Shown: positions 8,175-16,581, numbered from the stretch's first letter. The stretch: DNA of 64,000 nucleotides from Lutibacter sp. Hel_I_33_5 (GCF_007827455.1 NZ_VISM01000001.1:969501-1033500); one strand, 5' to 3'. Notes: a model not told the origin generated them from the letters alone. Program-made: numbers and translations.

Positions 8175-9390
8175 TTTCTACTTCTTTTAATTTCTTTTGA
8201 ATCTGCGCCATTGTTTCCATATTTACAGGCGTTAACGGCTCATCTAATCCAGCTAAAGAGTTCATATCTAACAAATTACGAACTTCATTCCTTGTCATAG
8301 CACCAGAATAAACCAACGTACTAAACCACATGGCCTGCGTTTTTTTATCAGCTTCTAATAATGAATTTGAATTATGATGTATTCTATATCCGTTCGCTTT
8401 TTCTTTTGCAGTAAATAGTTTTTCGTTTTGTTCTTGTCTAAATTTTATAGACCATGGAAGCACCGAATTAGACGTGTGGTCTATATTCTGAGATTCCATA
8501 TTTGAATAATTACTATTTTCTGTAGATTTTAATTTATGTGAAGGAATGTTTAACCAACGCGCCACTTCTTCTATTGCGTGTTTGTTGGTTTCTAAAAACA
8601 TTGATTCTTGTGGTGTTAGTTTTACATGTTGAAAACTACCTGCTTGATCTAAAACTGCAACTTTAAACGGATTTGCGCTACTTAATTGGTCTGAAACCGC
8701 CTTTGCATAACGTATTTTTGCGTCATCCTTTATTGGTACAGCGTTAGTTATAACACCAACACCAATTCCTTTAGACCTGTAATACTCCTCTGCAAACTCT
8801 TGACTTTTTAAAGGAACACTTAAACTTTTTGCAGCATAAGCCACAACACCAATCCCTGTAATTCCGTTATCTGAAAAACCAATAATATGCTCCATGTTTT
8901 CCGCAGGAACAACTCTATTATTAAAATGATAGAATAATTTTTCTTCAAACTCCTTTACCGTTACAGGCGTTTTATTTTCGTTGATAAATTGGCGCGATTC
9001 AATTTTGCCTGTAAATTTATTTCGTACAATTTCTGAATATGCGTTCCCTTTTAAAATGGCGCATTGCATCATTATAGAATCGTAATTAAACGCACTCATG
9101 TATTGATTTGGGCGCGTACCAATTAAGTTATTTACTACGTGTTTTGAGTCTGGCGTTCTGTTATTATCTGCTTTTACTATTACAGATTTTGGTAATTTTG
9201 CATAGTCGTTTGACAGTATTGTGATTCCGTTATAAAAAGCTGATAATGTAAGCGCTGAATTGTTATTTACTACTGTTCCGTTCTTAGTTACTGCACCACC
9301 ACCAAAGAAATTACCAAGAAAGCCACCAGAAGATACTGGTTGTGCCGATCTTGTTTGTAGGTAATTTTGCTGTAATGCGTCAACAATCAT
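8167..9390 (-). CDS. Phage portal protein, HK97 family
   Basis: 407 residues from the ATG at 9390; a GTG three codons upstream is possible but lies inside a hairpin. Family motifs: 'LSAFYNGITILSNDYAKLP', 'LIGTRPNQYMSAFNYDSIM', 'GNAYSEIVRNKFTGKI', 'HIIGFSDNGITGIGVVAYAA' and 'IPSHKLKSTENSNYSNMESQ'. It forms the dodecameric vertex through which TerL pumps DNA. The portal-protease-capsid order is canonical, but TerL is separated from it by a methyltransferase and microgenes. Confidence 0.95.
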   Translation of the reverse strand: MIVDALQQNYLQTRSAQPVSSGGFLGNFFGGGAVTKNGTVVNNNSALTLSAFYNGITILSNDYAKLPKSVIVKADNNRTPDSKHVVNNLIGTRPNQYMSAFNYDSIMMQCAILKGNAYSEIVRNKFTGKIESRQFINENKTPVTVKEFEEKLFYHFNNRVVPAENMEHIIGFSDNGITGIGVVAYAAKSLSVPLKSQEFAEEYYRSKGIGVGVITNAVPIKDDAKIRYAKAVSDQLSSANPFKVAVLDQAGSFQHVKLTPQESMFLETNKHAIEEVARWLNIPSHKLKSTENSNYSNMESQNIDHTSNSVLPWSIKFRQEQNEKLFTAKEKANGYRIHHNSNSLLEADKKTQAMWFSTLVYSGAMTRNEVRNLLDMNSLAGLDEPLTPVNMETMAQIQKKLKEVENE

Positions 9391-9396
9391 AAATAA

Positions 9397-9414
9397 CACC
9401 GCTTTTAGACGGTG
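9397..9414. other. Small hairpin in the portal 5' leader
   Basis: CACCG at 9397-9401 and CGGTG at 9410-9414 form a 5-bp G+C-rich stem with an 8-base loop, 6 bases upstream of the portal ATG on the minus strand. There is no long T run, so it is a poor terminator; a translational control element is possible. Confidence 0.4.
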
Positions 9415-9468
9415 CTAAATTGTTGCTATTTGATGTAAAAAGTGTGGAATTTTTTCCGCAGTATTAAA

Positions 9469-9651
9469 TTATTTTTTATAAAGTGATTGATAGACAATAA
9501 AACCTAAATACAGTTCGAAGATTATTAATAACACCACTAAAATATAACGTACTAAATTTTTAAACAATTCTAATTCTAATAATAATGACGTTATAAAAGC
9601 GATTAAAAAGGTTGAAAAGATAACTAAGATTAGTTTTAAATTTGGATTCAT
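9469..9651 (-). CDS. Small phage membrane protein, unknown
   Basis: 60 residues with two hydrophobic helices (about 5-25 and 34-56), e.g. 'LILVIFSTFLIAFITSLLL'. Its start overlaps the stop of the upstream 51-residue HTH gene (ATGA), so the two are coupled. The size and two-helix layout could fit a holin or superinfection-exclusion protein, but no lysis gene is next to it, so no function is assigned. Confidence 0.55.
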   Translation of the reverse strand: MNPNLKLILVIFSTFLIAFITSLLLELELFKNLVRYILVVLLIIFELYLGFIVYQSLYKK

Positions 9652-9803
9652 TGTATTGTTTTAGATTTTAAGTACTTATTTAAAATTGTGTTGATTCTAC
9701 TTTCTTTAACTCCTGTTAATTCAGAAATTCTAACTTGGGTGTTATTCTGTTCTGTTAAGAAGTAGTGTATTACTAAAGCTTCTTTTCTTTTTGCTAAATC
9801 CAT
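9648..9803 (-). CDS. Small HTH-like phage protein
   Basis: 51 residues, MDLAKRKEALVIHYFLTEQN onward, then 'TQVRISELTGVKESRINTILNKYLKS', which reads as helix-turn-helix (winged-helix style). Both ends overlap neighbours by 1-4 bases (TAATG in front, ATGA behind), supporting a real translated gene. A DNA-binding role is inferred from pattern only. Confidence 0.6.
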   Translation of the reverse strand: MDLAKRKEALVIHYFLTEQNNTQVRISELTGVKESRINTILNKYLKSKTIQ

Positions 9804-10045
9804 TATTTTAAATTTTTGTTTTTATACTTTCTAAACGCATCATAGGAATTATATAGTTCTTCATCAAAAACCAAATAATACAGTAAATTAACCACCTCAA
9901 AAGCAGCTCTTTGCGATCTACATTTTGATAAAATACTATGGTAGTATTGTAAAAAAGCTTGCTTGGTTGCCAAGCGTTTCATTAATACATATAATTGCGA
10001 CTGTAATTCCTTCTGATATGCTTCGGCTTTTTGTTGTTGGGTCAT
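9803..10045 (-). CDS. Phage hypothetical protein
   Basis: 80 residues, all helical in character: 'QQQKAEAYQKELQSQLYVLM' then 'QRAAFEVVNLLYYLVFDEEL'. I do not recognise a family. It overlaps the preceding XRE-like gene by 4 bases (ATGA) and the following microgene by 1 base (TAATG). Confidence 0.6.
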   Translation of the reverse strand: MTQQQKAEAYQKELQSQLYVLMKRLATKQAFLQYYHSILSKCRSQRAAFEVVNLLYYLVFDEELYNSYDAFRKYKNKNLK

Positions 10046-10269
10046 TGTATTATAGGCTCATTAAAGTAGTTGATGTAGTTGTTTATAGCGTTGAAATCTT
10101 TACAACTTCCGTTTTCGATTTCTTTAATTTTTGTTAATGAGATTTCTAAGGTCTTAGAAACATCTTTTTGAGTTTCAAAACGTTTACCCTTAGAGTTTAC
10201 CACAGATTTCTGTAGTTGATTTCTCAACTCTGCATCGTCTAGCCATGTAAAAAAAGGTTGGTTTTTCAA
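10042..10269 (-). CDS. XRE-like helix-turn-helix protein
   Basis: 75 residues. 'RFETQKDVSKTLEISLTKIKEIENG' fits the XRE/Cro HTH pattern (T.K.....L.IS...I..IE.G), followed by a short helix. It lies in the middle of the packaging operon, just downstream of the methyltransferase, so it may regulate that insert or be the controller-type partner of the methyltransferase. That link is inference. Confidence 0.65.
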   Translation of the reverse strand: MKNQPFFTWLDDAELRNQLQKSVVNSKGKRFETQKDVSKTLEISLTKIKEIENGSCKDFNAINNYINYFNEPIIQ

Positions 10270-10388
10270 CTATTATTATTTTTAATTAATTGTTTTTTAG
10301 GTGATTGTAAGTTTTGTTGGGTTATAACTAGTTAGAATACAATATGCTTTGCCAACGCTTTTTGCAGCCGCCAAATAAAAGAGCTTTA

Positions 10389-11627
10389 TCAAGCACATTT
10401 ATTCTTTTCCACCTCCGTTTTATTAAGGTTCTCACTTTCACTTGGTTTGTATTTATTTATTAATTCTATCGCTTCTGGTATGTAACTAAAAAAGTGTTCA
10501 ACCATTGGTAAAGTCCACCCATCACCAACTAAACTTGCTGTATGATTTCTGCTTAAAATATCACAATAATCATCTGGAAAACCTTGAAGCCTTAATAATT
10601 CGATTTTTGATAATATTCTAACTGTATAATCTTTCAAAGAATATAAAGGCTCATTTCCTGCTAATAAACATGGGCTTTTACCTTTTGTCACTCTTCCTCT
10701 TCGAGTTGTAGAAGTTGGAAAAGATAAGTTTAAACAATCGTTTTCAGTCATTACATCATAACCTTTAGATGTATTTGTTTTTACTCTTACCTCTTGGTTT
10801 TCTATGTAAACAATATTTGTAAAGCCTTTTTTATTTCGTTTCCTTAAACTTTCTTGGTTGTTATGTGGTCTGCTTTCAGATTCTAAAACACAAGTTGCTT
10901 TTTCCTTATCTACATAAATCATATTTGGTAATTGCTTACCTGCTTCTTCTCTTCTTTTAATAAGGTTTGTAAACTTTTCCATGTCCTTATAACCATAAGT
11001 TTTCGCTTCGCTTTCCAATAAAGCTTGTGATTTTTCATTATTTACAAAACCATCTTCAATAATATCTTTAAACATTATTTTTTTGTCTTTAGGTTCTGGA
11101 ATATGTGTCCATTTATAACCGGTCCAATCTTCATAAACCCTTATATTAGACCAATAATATCTATCTCTTTGCTGTGCAGTAACTAATTTTGAATTATATC
11201 TAACAGGTAAAACACCTAAAGCATCACTCATAATCCTAATATCTTTTTTATCAGCACTACCTACATTCTCCTGGAAGAAAATAACATTAGGGTTTAAAGT
11301 TTTTATATGGTTTAATATTTCAATAAACACCCAAAACAAACCACTATTAGATCCATTAATTCCTTTTCGCTTTCCGGCAATACTTAAATCTTTACAAGGA
11401 GAACCACTCAAAACCAAATCAATACTTTTCCAATCAATATCCCATTCTTTCCAATTAAGAATATTACCTAATTGTATTGTGTCTGGAAAATGGTGTTGTG
11501 TTAATTTTATTGCAAATGGTTTTATTTCACTAGAATAATATTTGTTTACTGGTATATCAAGGTTTTTAAGTGCTTGATGACCTGTGCTCATTCCGTTAAA
11601 AAGTGATACTACATTTAGTGGTTTCAT
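10389..11627 (-). CDS. C5 cytosine DNA methyltransferase, DNMT3-like
   Basis: 412 residues. Motif I 'SLFNGMSTGHQAL' (10-20), catalytic motif IV 'GSPCKDLSIAGKRKGI' (Cys near 78), 'GLFWVFIEIL', motif VI 'FFQENVGSADKKDIRIM' (E near 120), motif VIII 'TAQQRDRYYWSNI', target recognition region about 190-310, and C-terminal motifs IX/X 'SLVGDGWTLPMVEHFF'. The PC-x-DLS motif and ENV...KKDI resemble eukaryotic DNMT3 (SPCNDLS, ENV...KRDI) more than Dcm-type PCQ enzymes. No restriction enzyme is nearby, so it is an orphan, probably protecting phage DNA. It is inserted between TerL and portal. Confidence 0.93.
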   Translation of the reverse strand: MKPLNVVSLFNGMSTGHQALKNLDIPVNKYYSSEIKPFAIKLTQHHFPDTIQLGNILNWKEWDIDWKSIDLVLSGSPCKDLSIAGKRKGINGSNSGLFWVFIEILNHIKTLNPNVIFFQENVGSADKKDIRIMSDALGVLPVRYNSKLVTAQQRDRYYWSNIRVYEDWTGYKWTHIPEPKDKKIMFKDIIEDGFVNNEKSQALLESEAKTYGYKDMEKFTNLIKRREEAGKQLPNMIYVDKEKATCVLESESRPHNNQESLRKRNKKGFTNIVYIENQEVRVKTNTSKGYDVMTENDCLNLSFPTSTTRRGRVTKGKSPCLLAGNEPLYSLKDYTVRILSKIELLRLQGFPDDYCDILSRNHTASLVGDGWTLPMVEHFFSYIPEAIELINKYKPSESENLNKTEVEKNKCA

Positions 11628-11777
11628 AATTCTTTATTTCTTATTATCGTAAACAGTTGCGAAAAGCAACACTTTACTACACGTGTTATCCCACGCTAGC
11701 ATACAGTATCTAACACTGTACAAAATCCATTTCGTGCCTCAACGTATCTTGTACATATACGTTACTAGTAATTGCAA
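11628..11777. promoter_or_regulatory. Methyltransferase leader with nested inverted repeats
   Basis: 150 non-coding bases upstream of the methyltransferase. They contain GTTGC/GCAAC around GAAAA (11656-11670), TACAGT/ACTGTA (11702-11707 and 11715-11720) and TGTACAA/TTGTACA (11717-11723 and 11749-11755). Such density suggests an operator or an RNA switch for the gene inserted here. No sequence-specific regulator can be named. Confidence 0.5.
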
Positions 11778-12104
11778 TTAATGTTCTGGATAATTTACCC
11801 ACTCATGTACATCTTCCCAATCAATTATATCTTTGCTATTACCATCAACTATAACCTGTCCGTTTTTTGTGGTCCTAAAAACACCTTTAAACATTCCTAC
11901 ATTATCTATAAATATAATTGCTTGCTTTTCGCTTGGTCTTTCAGTTTCTGCATCAATCCATTGCAACGTTCTAGTAACATCGCATAAATTTAATTGCTTG
12001 GTTAGTGTAATTTTACGTTGGTTAATAAGTGTTTTAAGGTCATTTATTGGCGCACCAATATTCATCTTACTTTTAAGGCTGTTTAAAAATTCTATTTCTT
12101 CCAT
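11778..12104 (-). CDS. DUF551-like phage protein
   Basis: 108 residues. The C-terminal half 'LQWIDAETERPSEKQAIIFI' and 'DIIDWEDVHEWVNYPE' follows the DUF551 pattern (W......P......V......I.......ITHW..LP). The N-terminal 40 residues are helical. The role of such proteins in phages is unknown. It sits directly after TerL. Confidence 0.6.
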   Translation of the reverse strand: MEEIEFLNSLKSKMNIGAPINDLKTLINQRKITLTKQLNLCDVTRTLQWIDAETERPSEKQAIIFIDNVGMFKGVFRTTKNGQVIVDGNSKDIIDWEDVHEWVNYPEH

Positions 12105-12158
12105 TTGTATTTATTTAATTCTGTAATTAATTATCGCAACTAAACTTATGCACGTGCG

Positions 12159-13895
12159 TTACCCCAAAACAATAGGCACATCTGGATCATTATATTTACT
12201 TTCTTTAACTTCTTCTACACCCATTGTGCCAGCCAATGCCATAATTGAAGCGATGATACCATCTATTCTTTTTGTGGACCTTGATTTATCTAATCTTATA
12301 TTTTCATTAGTATCTGTAATTGAAACACAACCAGAAAGCATCCATTTTAAAATAGGATTATTACCAACTCTTAATTTTCCAGACATTATTAAACGCATAA
12401 ACTCTTTTGTTGGACTGGCATAATTCATTAAAGTTTGAGTAAATGGAGACAGCTCTATATTCTCTTTTTGTAAATTCTGAACTAACGAACCAGAAAATTT
12501 ACGATCATATTCTATATGTTTTGTTTTGTTTTTGTAATACTGATTAATAACTACCTTTTCTACTTCTGAATATTCAACCATATTACCAGGTGTAGCTATT
12601 AAATACGTGTCATTATCATCTACTGTATTTTCTCTTTTTAAGTTTGACCAATATTTATATGGCACTCTATCTTCTTTACTTCTTTTCTCTATAGTGTCTA
12701 AAGGACAAAAGCACCAAACTTTTAAATCTCTTATTCCTTCTGCATCTGGCTCACTCATTAAAGCAAAAGCTGTAATATCTGTAGTTGTAGATAAATCTAA
12801 ACCGCCACAATTACCTAGTAAAGCAAAGTTTTCTTCCTTAATTGGAACCATACATTTATTCCAATATTCTGAGGGTATCCATTCAGACGCTCCATCCACC
12901 CACATATTTAAGTGTTTGGTTTTGAAATTGGGTATTTTACTTGGTTGATTCTTTGCTTTTAAATATTCTTTTCTTAAAAAATCTAATGATACTGTTACTC
13001 CTAAATTTGGATTTGCTTTGATCCAATTATCTTCATTTTCCCAATCATCATTTTTATCTAAATCATGTATCATTATCAAAAAAGTGTCATCTTCTGCAAC
13101 ACCTTCTAAAATATTAATACAAGCATCTTCAAAATTTTTACAAACCCCATGTACATTTGTTCCTGCGGTTGTAATTGTAACGGTTAGAGGTTGCAATCTT
13201 GATGCAGATGAAGATTCTAAATTTTCTTTTACAGAATCATCTTTATGCGCATGGTATTCATCTATTGTTGATTTATGAGCATTAATACCATCCTGGGTTT
13301 TAGAATCACCACCTAAAGGTTTCATAAAACTATTTGTATGAATAAATTTTATTTCTTTTTGATAAACCTTAAACCCTAACTTTTTAAGTGTAGAACTATT
13401 ATTCACAAATTCACTAGCTTGATTAAAACATAATTTTGCTTGATCTTCCTTTGTTGCTCCTACATAAATTTCTGCACCATATTCTTGATCAAAAGCCATT
13501 AAGAATAAATCATCAGCTGCTTCTTCTGCAGTTTTTCCATTTTTCTTAGCCACTTTTACATAAACATTTCTAATCAATCTAATTGATATACCAGATTCAT
13601 TTGTAGTTTGCCAAGCATACGTATTATAAAATCTAAATTGTTGATATGGTGATAACAAAAACGGTGTGCCTGCGGATTTTCCTTTTGTATGAAAAATAAA
13701 ATTCTCAATAAACTTAATAACTGCAAAACCTTTTTTATGGTCCAACCAATAACCTTTATCATCTGCAGATTCTATTAATTTATAAAAACGATCAATTGCT
13801 TGTTTGATTCGTAAACCACAAATAATTTTACCAGATTTTACACCAGCCGCATACTGAAAGGGTATTGAATTTTGTATGTCTTTTGGTATCTGCAT
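12159..13895 (-). CDS. terL: Terminase large subunit
   Basis: 578 residues. Walker A-like 'VKVAKKNGKTAEEAA' (about 111-126), Walker B 'STIDEYHAHK' (Asp-Glu near 212), 'SSASRLQPLTVTITTAGTN' coupling motif, and the nuclease domain from 'NCGGLDLSTTTDITAFAL' (Asp near 362) to 'RLDKSRSTKRIDGIIASIMA'. This matches HK97/YmfN-type terminases that pump DNA into proheads and cut it. It abuts the 56-residue gene upstream. Confidence 0.96.
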   Translation of the reverse strand: MQIPKDIQNSIPFQYAAGVKSGKIICGLRIKQAIDRFYKLIESADDKGYWLDHKKGFAVIKFIENFIFHTKGKSAGTPFLLSPYQQFRFYNTYAWQTTNESGISIRLIRNVYVKVAKKNGKTAEEAADDLFLMAFDQEYGAEIYVGATKEDQAKLCFNQASEFVNNSSTLKKLGFKVYQKEIKFIHTNSFMKPLGGDSKTQDGINAHKSTIDEYHAHKDDSVKENLESSSASRLQPLTVTITTAGTNVHGVCKNFEDACINILEGVAEDDTFLIMIHDLDKNDDWENEDNWIKANPNLGVTVSLDFLRKEYLKAKNQPSKIPNFKTKHLNMWVDGASEWIPSEYWNKCMVPIKEENFALLGNCGGLDLSTTTDITAFALMSEPDAEGIRDLKVWCFCPLDTIEKRSKEDRVPYKYWSNLKRENTVDDNDTYLIATPGNMVEYSEVEKVVINQYYKNKTKHIEYDRKFSGSLVQNLQKENIELSPFTQTLMNYASPTKEFMRLIMSGKLRVGNNPILKWMLSGCVSITDTNENIRLDKSRSTKRIDGIIASIMALAGTMGVEEVKESKYNDPDVPIVLG

Positions 13896-14066
13896 TTAAT
13901 AAATAAATTCCTCAATTAATTCTATTTTAATTAACTTTTTAAAACCTATTTCACCTTCTTTTTGCAGATGAAAAAATTTTCTCGATACATCACTATAAGA
14001 CATTCCTAACATAAATATTGTATCATTTTCTTCATCTGTAAGTTTATATAAATGTTTACTGTTCAT
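13896..14066 (-). CDS. Small phage protein between TerS and TerL, unknown
   Basis: 56 residues from ATG 14066-14064, starting MNSKHLYKLTDEENDTIFML and ending IELIEEFIY. 'DEENDTIFMLGMSYSDVSRKFF' could be a short HTH. It ends one base before the TerL start. It is too short for a standard ORF cutoff but fits the tight operon. Confidence 0.55.
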   Translation of the reverse strand: MNSKHLYKLTDEENDTIFMLGMSYSDVSRKFFHLQKEGEIGFKKLIKIELIEEFIY

Positions 14067-14146
14067 TTTTTTTAGTATTTAATATTATTTTAACTCCCTT
14101 ATAATTGTTTATCTATTTACTCCAATAAATATTTATTTATTTATTA

Positions 14147-14644
14147 TCACCCGTGTAACATTTTTTCTACTTCGCCAAATAAAAGACTTAATTGATTATC
14201 ATTTTCAGAATTTACCGCACCTAATTTTTTACGGTCTTTTATTGATAAGCCAAAATGTGCAGAAACTTCTGCCAAATGTTTATCAGCTTTTTCAATTATA
14301 GAAACATAACCAGTTACATTAGTTGCGCCAGAAGCAAACTTTTGTACTAAACCATCAATTCCTTTTTTAGAATTTACTTCTGCAATCGCTTTACATCTTG
14401 CATCCATCCAAAACGCGGCCTGTTGTAAATGAATAAGATCCACTTTAGTGGTTTGGTTTGTTTTTACAAATTCATAACCAAACCAAAGCCACCATTTTTT
14501 TTGTGAAGCTGACAACTTCATAGATGATTCTGGTTTCGGTAATTCTTTTAAAACCTCATATAAGTTTTGCGTTTCTGGTGTTGTAGATTCTGGTTTTAAA
14601 ATTTCAGAATTTTTATGTGCAATTTCTAATTTTGTTTTACTCAT
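14147..14644 (-). CDS. terS: Terminase small subunit, P27-like
   Basis: 165 residues: a disordered N-terminus (1-35), then 'SASQKKWWLWFGYEFVKTNQ', 'DLIHLQQAAFWMDARCKAIA', 'GYVSIIEKADKHLAEVSAHF' and 'GLSIKDRKKLGAVNSENDNQ'. This is the P27/HK97-type order of helices ending in a conserved G.SP..R..L-like segment. It would recognise the packaging site and recruit TerL. It follows the HNH nuclease gene. Confidence 0.82.
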   Translation of the reverse strand: MSKTKLEIAHKNSEILKPESTTPETQNLYEVLKELPKPESSMKLSASQKKWWLWFGYEFVKTNQTTKVDLIHLQQAAFWMDARCKAIAEVNSKKGIDGLVQKFASGATNVTGYVSIIEKADKHLAEVSAHFGLSIKDRKKLGAVNSENDNQLSLLFGEVEKMLHG

Positions 14645-14760
14645 AACTTATTGGTTTATACCCCCCTTACCTAATTATTACTGTAACTATTTTTCTGACT
14701 ACAAGGCGATGTACAGGCGGTTTCACTTCTTGTGATTTTACCCCATACCCCTTATTTATT
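14645..14760. promoter_or_regulatory. Gap between HNH and TerS genes with G-run repeats (cos candidate)
   Basis: 116 non-coding bases. On the minus strand three GGGGTA units occur: AAGGGGTA and TGGGGTA near 14738-14753, and AAGGGGGGTATA near 14657-14668. A comparatively G+C-rich core lies around 14701-14722. HNH-TerS-TerL phages cut cos near these genes, so this gap is a reasonable cos/TerS-binding candidate. The cut site cannot be named from sequence alone. Confidence 0.4.
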
Positions 14761-15078
14761 TTACTTTTTATGAGCCTCACGTCCAGACTTTTTATTATGA
14801 TGACTTGTACATTGCGGTTGAAAGTATTTATCATCTAACCTATCTAAATCAAATGCTTCTGGGCACTCCTCATAAGTTTTAATATGATCTGTTACCTTAG
14901 AAGCCTTAACAACACCTTCGCGCTCACAATCTACACACCATGGATGCCTAACCTTATAATCCTTAGAGAAGTTGCGCCACTTTCTACTGTTGTAAAACCA
15001 ACGCATATCTTTTGTTCTCTGGTGCTGTACACGTTCTACGTGCCATGGCTTCCTCTTAACCGTTGGTGCTGTTGCCAT
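14761..15078 (-). CDS. HNH endonuclease of the packaging module
   Basis: 105 residues: 'RWFYNSRKWRNFSKDY', the zinc pair 'CVDC', the HNH core 'SKVTDHIKTYEECPEAFDL' (catalytic His after VTD) and 'YFQPQCTSHHNKKSGREAHK'. HNH proteins encoded beside TerS/TerL stimulate cos cleavage in HK97-like phages. It overlaps the 83-residue gene upstream by 23 bases. Confidence 0.92.
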   Translation of the reverse strand: MATAPTVKRKPWHVERVQHQRTKDMRWFYNSRKWRNFSKDYKVRHPWCVDCEREGVVKASKVTDHIKTYEECPEAFDLDRLDDKYFQPQCTSHHNKKSGREAHKK

Positions 15079-15307
15079 TTTCTTGTTCTTTTAATATTGC
15101 TTTACTCCAAGCTATGTAAGTTTTTCTTACTGCTGCCGCCACACCTTTAGAAGATACCAACGCATCATACCTCTTTGGTTCGCTATTCTCTTTTTCTACT
15201 TCTACAGCAAACAATTTACCTACAGGAACAGCAGAAACTTTTACACCGTTTCTAATACATATACTCATTGCTTTATTAATATCTATATGTAATTCTCTTA
15301 CTGCCAT
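15056..15307 (-). CDS. Phage hypothetical protein
   Basis: 83 residues, beginning MAVRELHIDINKAMSICIRN, with a strand-rich N-terminus and a C-terminal helix 'GVAAAVRKTYIAWSKAILKE'. I do not recognise the family. It starts right after the ATPase stop and overlaps the HNH gene by 23 bases. Confidence 0.65.
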   Translation of the reverse strand: MAVRELHIDINKAMSICIRNGVKVSAVPVGKLFAVEVEKENSEPKRYDALVSSKGVAAAVRKTYIAWSKAILKEQENGNSTNG

Positions 15308-16123
15308 TTATTTTTCCCATGGAGCTTTATCCACACTTACGCTATTACTAATACTTTCTATCACCTCTGGTAAACCATCGTCTGAAATTTGAAAAGAAAA
15401 CTTCTCAAAACCTTTTCCACGTCCAAATACTTCCTCTACATAACTAATGTTACCATCAACAGCATCTTTTGTAATTCTAATAATCGTCTCTGCTTTATTG
15501 TTTAATTCAGTTCCTATATGACCCCTAGAATTACCATCGGCTTTATTTTGATGCAATACAGTTGCAATATGAATATCATAATCAAAAGACCATTTCATTA
15601 GCAACGTCATTACTTCGGTTGACTCTACAGCATTATTAATATCCATCAGTAAATCACGTACACCATCAACCACTAAAACATCTATTCCATTATGTTCTTT
15701 TAATAACAATTCTATCGCCTGGATTCTTTGCTTAGGACTTAACGGACGTAAACCATACATAAACAAACCCTCTTCTTTACCAACTATAGATTTAACCCTT
15801 TTAGTTACTCTTTGCACATCTGCTGGACTTTGTTCTGTATCTATATACAACACATCGTTTTTACTATTTGCATTAAACTTTGCAAACAACCGCAGACAAC
15901 CCACTAAAGCAGATACAAACATTGTTAACGCAAATGTTTTCTTAGATTTAGCTAAACCAATCCATCCAGATATATTACCCTTAGAAAACTTATTTGTATT
16001 ATCAATCTTCAATAGATATTCATTCTGCTTTATCTTATCTGTAGATTTAATTCTCTTAGATAAAACAGATTGTAAAAAGGTTTCTTCCACAACTGGCGGT
16101 TTAGTTTTAGAGACTAATTCCAT
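15308..16123 (-). CDS. RecA-like AAA ATPase (RepA/DnaB-type helicase)
   Basis: 271 residues. 'GNISGWIGLAKSKKTFALTM' is a Walker A region in which the usual GKT appears as KKT. 'DVLYIDTEQSPADVQRVTKR' is the following motif, 'IDVLVVDGVRDLLMDINNAV' is Walker B, then 'IATVLHQNKADGNSRGHIGT'. This is the AAA_25/RecA-like pattern of plasmid RepA and phage replicative helicases. It is downstream of the putative replication initiator, supporting a replication role. Overlaps the previous gene by 10 bases. Confidence 0.85.
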   Translation of the reverse strand: MELVSKTKPPVVEETFLQSVLSKRIKSTDKIKQNEYLLKIDNTNKFSKGNISGWIGLAKSKKTFALTMFVSALVGCLRLFAKFNANSKNDVLYIDTEQSPADVQRVTKRVKSIVGKEEGLFMYGLRPLSPKQRIQAIELLLKEHNGIDVLVVDGVRDLLMDINNAVESTEVMTLLMKWSFDYDIHIATVLHQNKADGNSRGHIGTELNNKAETIIRITKDAVDGNISYVEEVFGRGKGFEKFSFQISDDGLPEVIESISNSVSVDKAPWEK

Positions 16124-16581
16124 TGAATACCCTCTTTAAATTCATTCAACTTCTCATCTACCAAAACACTCCAGCCATCACCAGATGCAGATTTAACCGT
16201 TTCATCCGTTAATCGGTTATTGTTAACCAAATAAGTTAGTTCTTCCATAAAAAGAAAACTAACTAACTTCTCTTTTTGCGCAGATAATGGATTTTGTATA
16301 TCCTGCCTTATCTCATAAAAGATTCTACTTAAATGCATTGGAACACCTTCTGCAGCATATCTAAACATATCTCTATACATTCGCTCCAACAACAAAGAAT
16401 CAATCACTTTTAACAACTTGCTTTGATCCTGTAAAGCTTCAATAGTATTTATTAAAACAATAAAAGCATTAATCATATCTATCTTAAAATCTCTTTGTTT
16501 AGCAGACTTTACTGTCTCTAAATCTGATTTCATAACATCAATAAAATAGATAGCGTTTTCTATGTTTTTAGCAATATTCAT
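16114..16581 (-). CDS. Phage replication-module protein, unknown
   Basis: 155 residues, almost entirely helical: 'NIENAIYFIDVMKSDLETVK', 'MINAFIVLINTIEALQDQSK', 'LLLERMYRDMFRYAAEGVPM'. It lies between the replication initiator and the helicase-like ATPase, so a helicase-loader or accessory role is possible, but I see no motif that proves it. Confidence 0.65.
   Translation of the reverse strand: MNIAKNIENAIYFIDVMKSDLETVKSAKQRDFKIDMINAFIVLINTIEALQDQSKLLKVIDSLLLERMYRDMFRYAAEGVPMHLSRIFYEIRQDIQNPLSAQKEKLVSFLFMEELTYLVNNNRLTDETVKSASGDGWSVLVDEKLNEFKEGIQWN

Noticed and set aside
9469..9651. Holin call for the two-helix protein
   Set aside because: Shape fits, but no endolysin or spanin is adjacent, so the call would rest on size alone.
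10389..11627. Restriction-modification system
   Set aside because: Only the methyltransferase is present; the neighbours (DUF551-like, XRE-like, microgenes) show no nuclease motif, and the HNH protein belongs to packaging.
12148..12948. Two open frames (91 and 113 codons) antisense to terL
   Set aside because: They mirror the terL coding frame and have no gene-like features.
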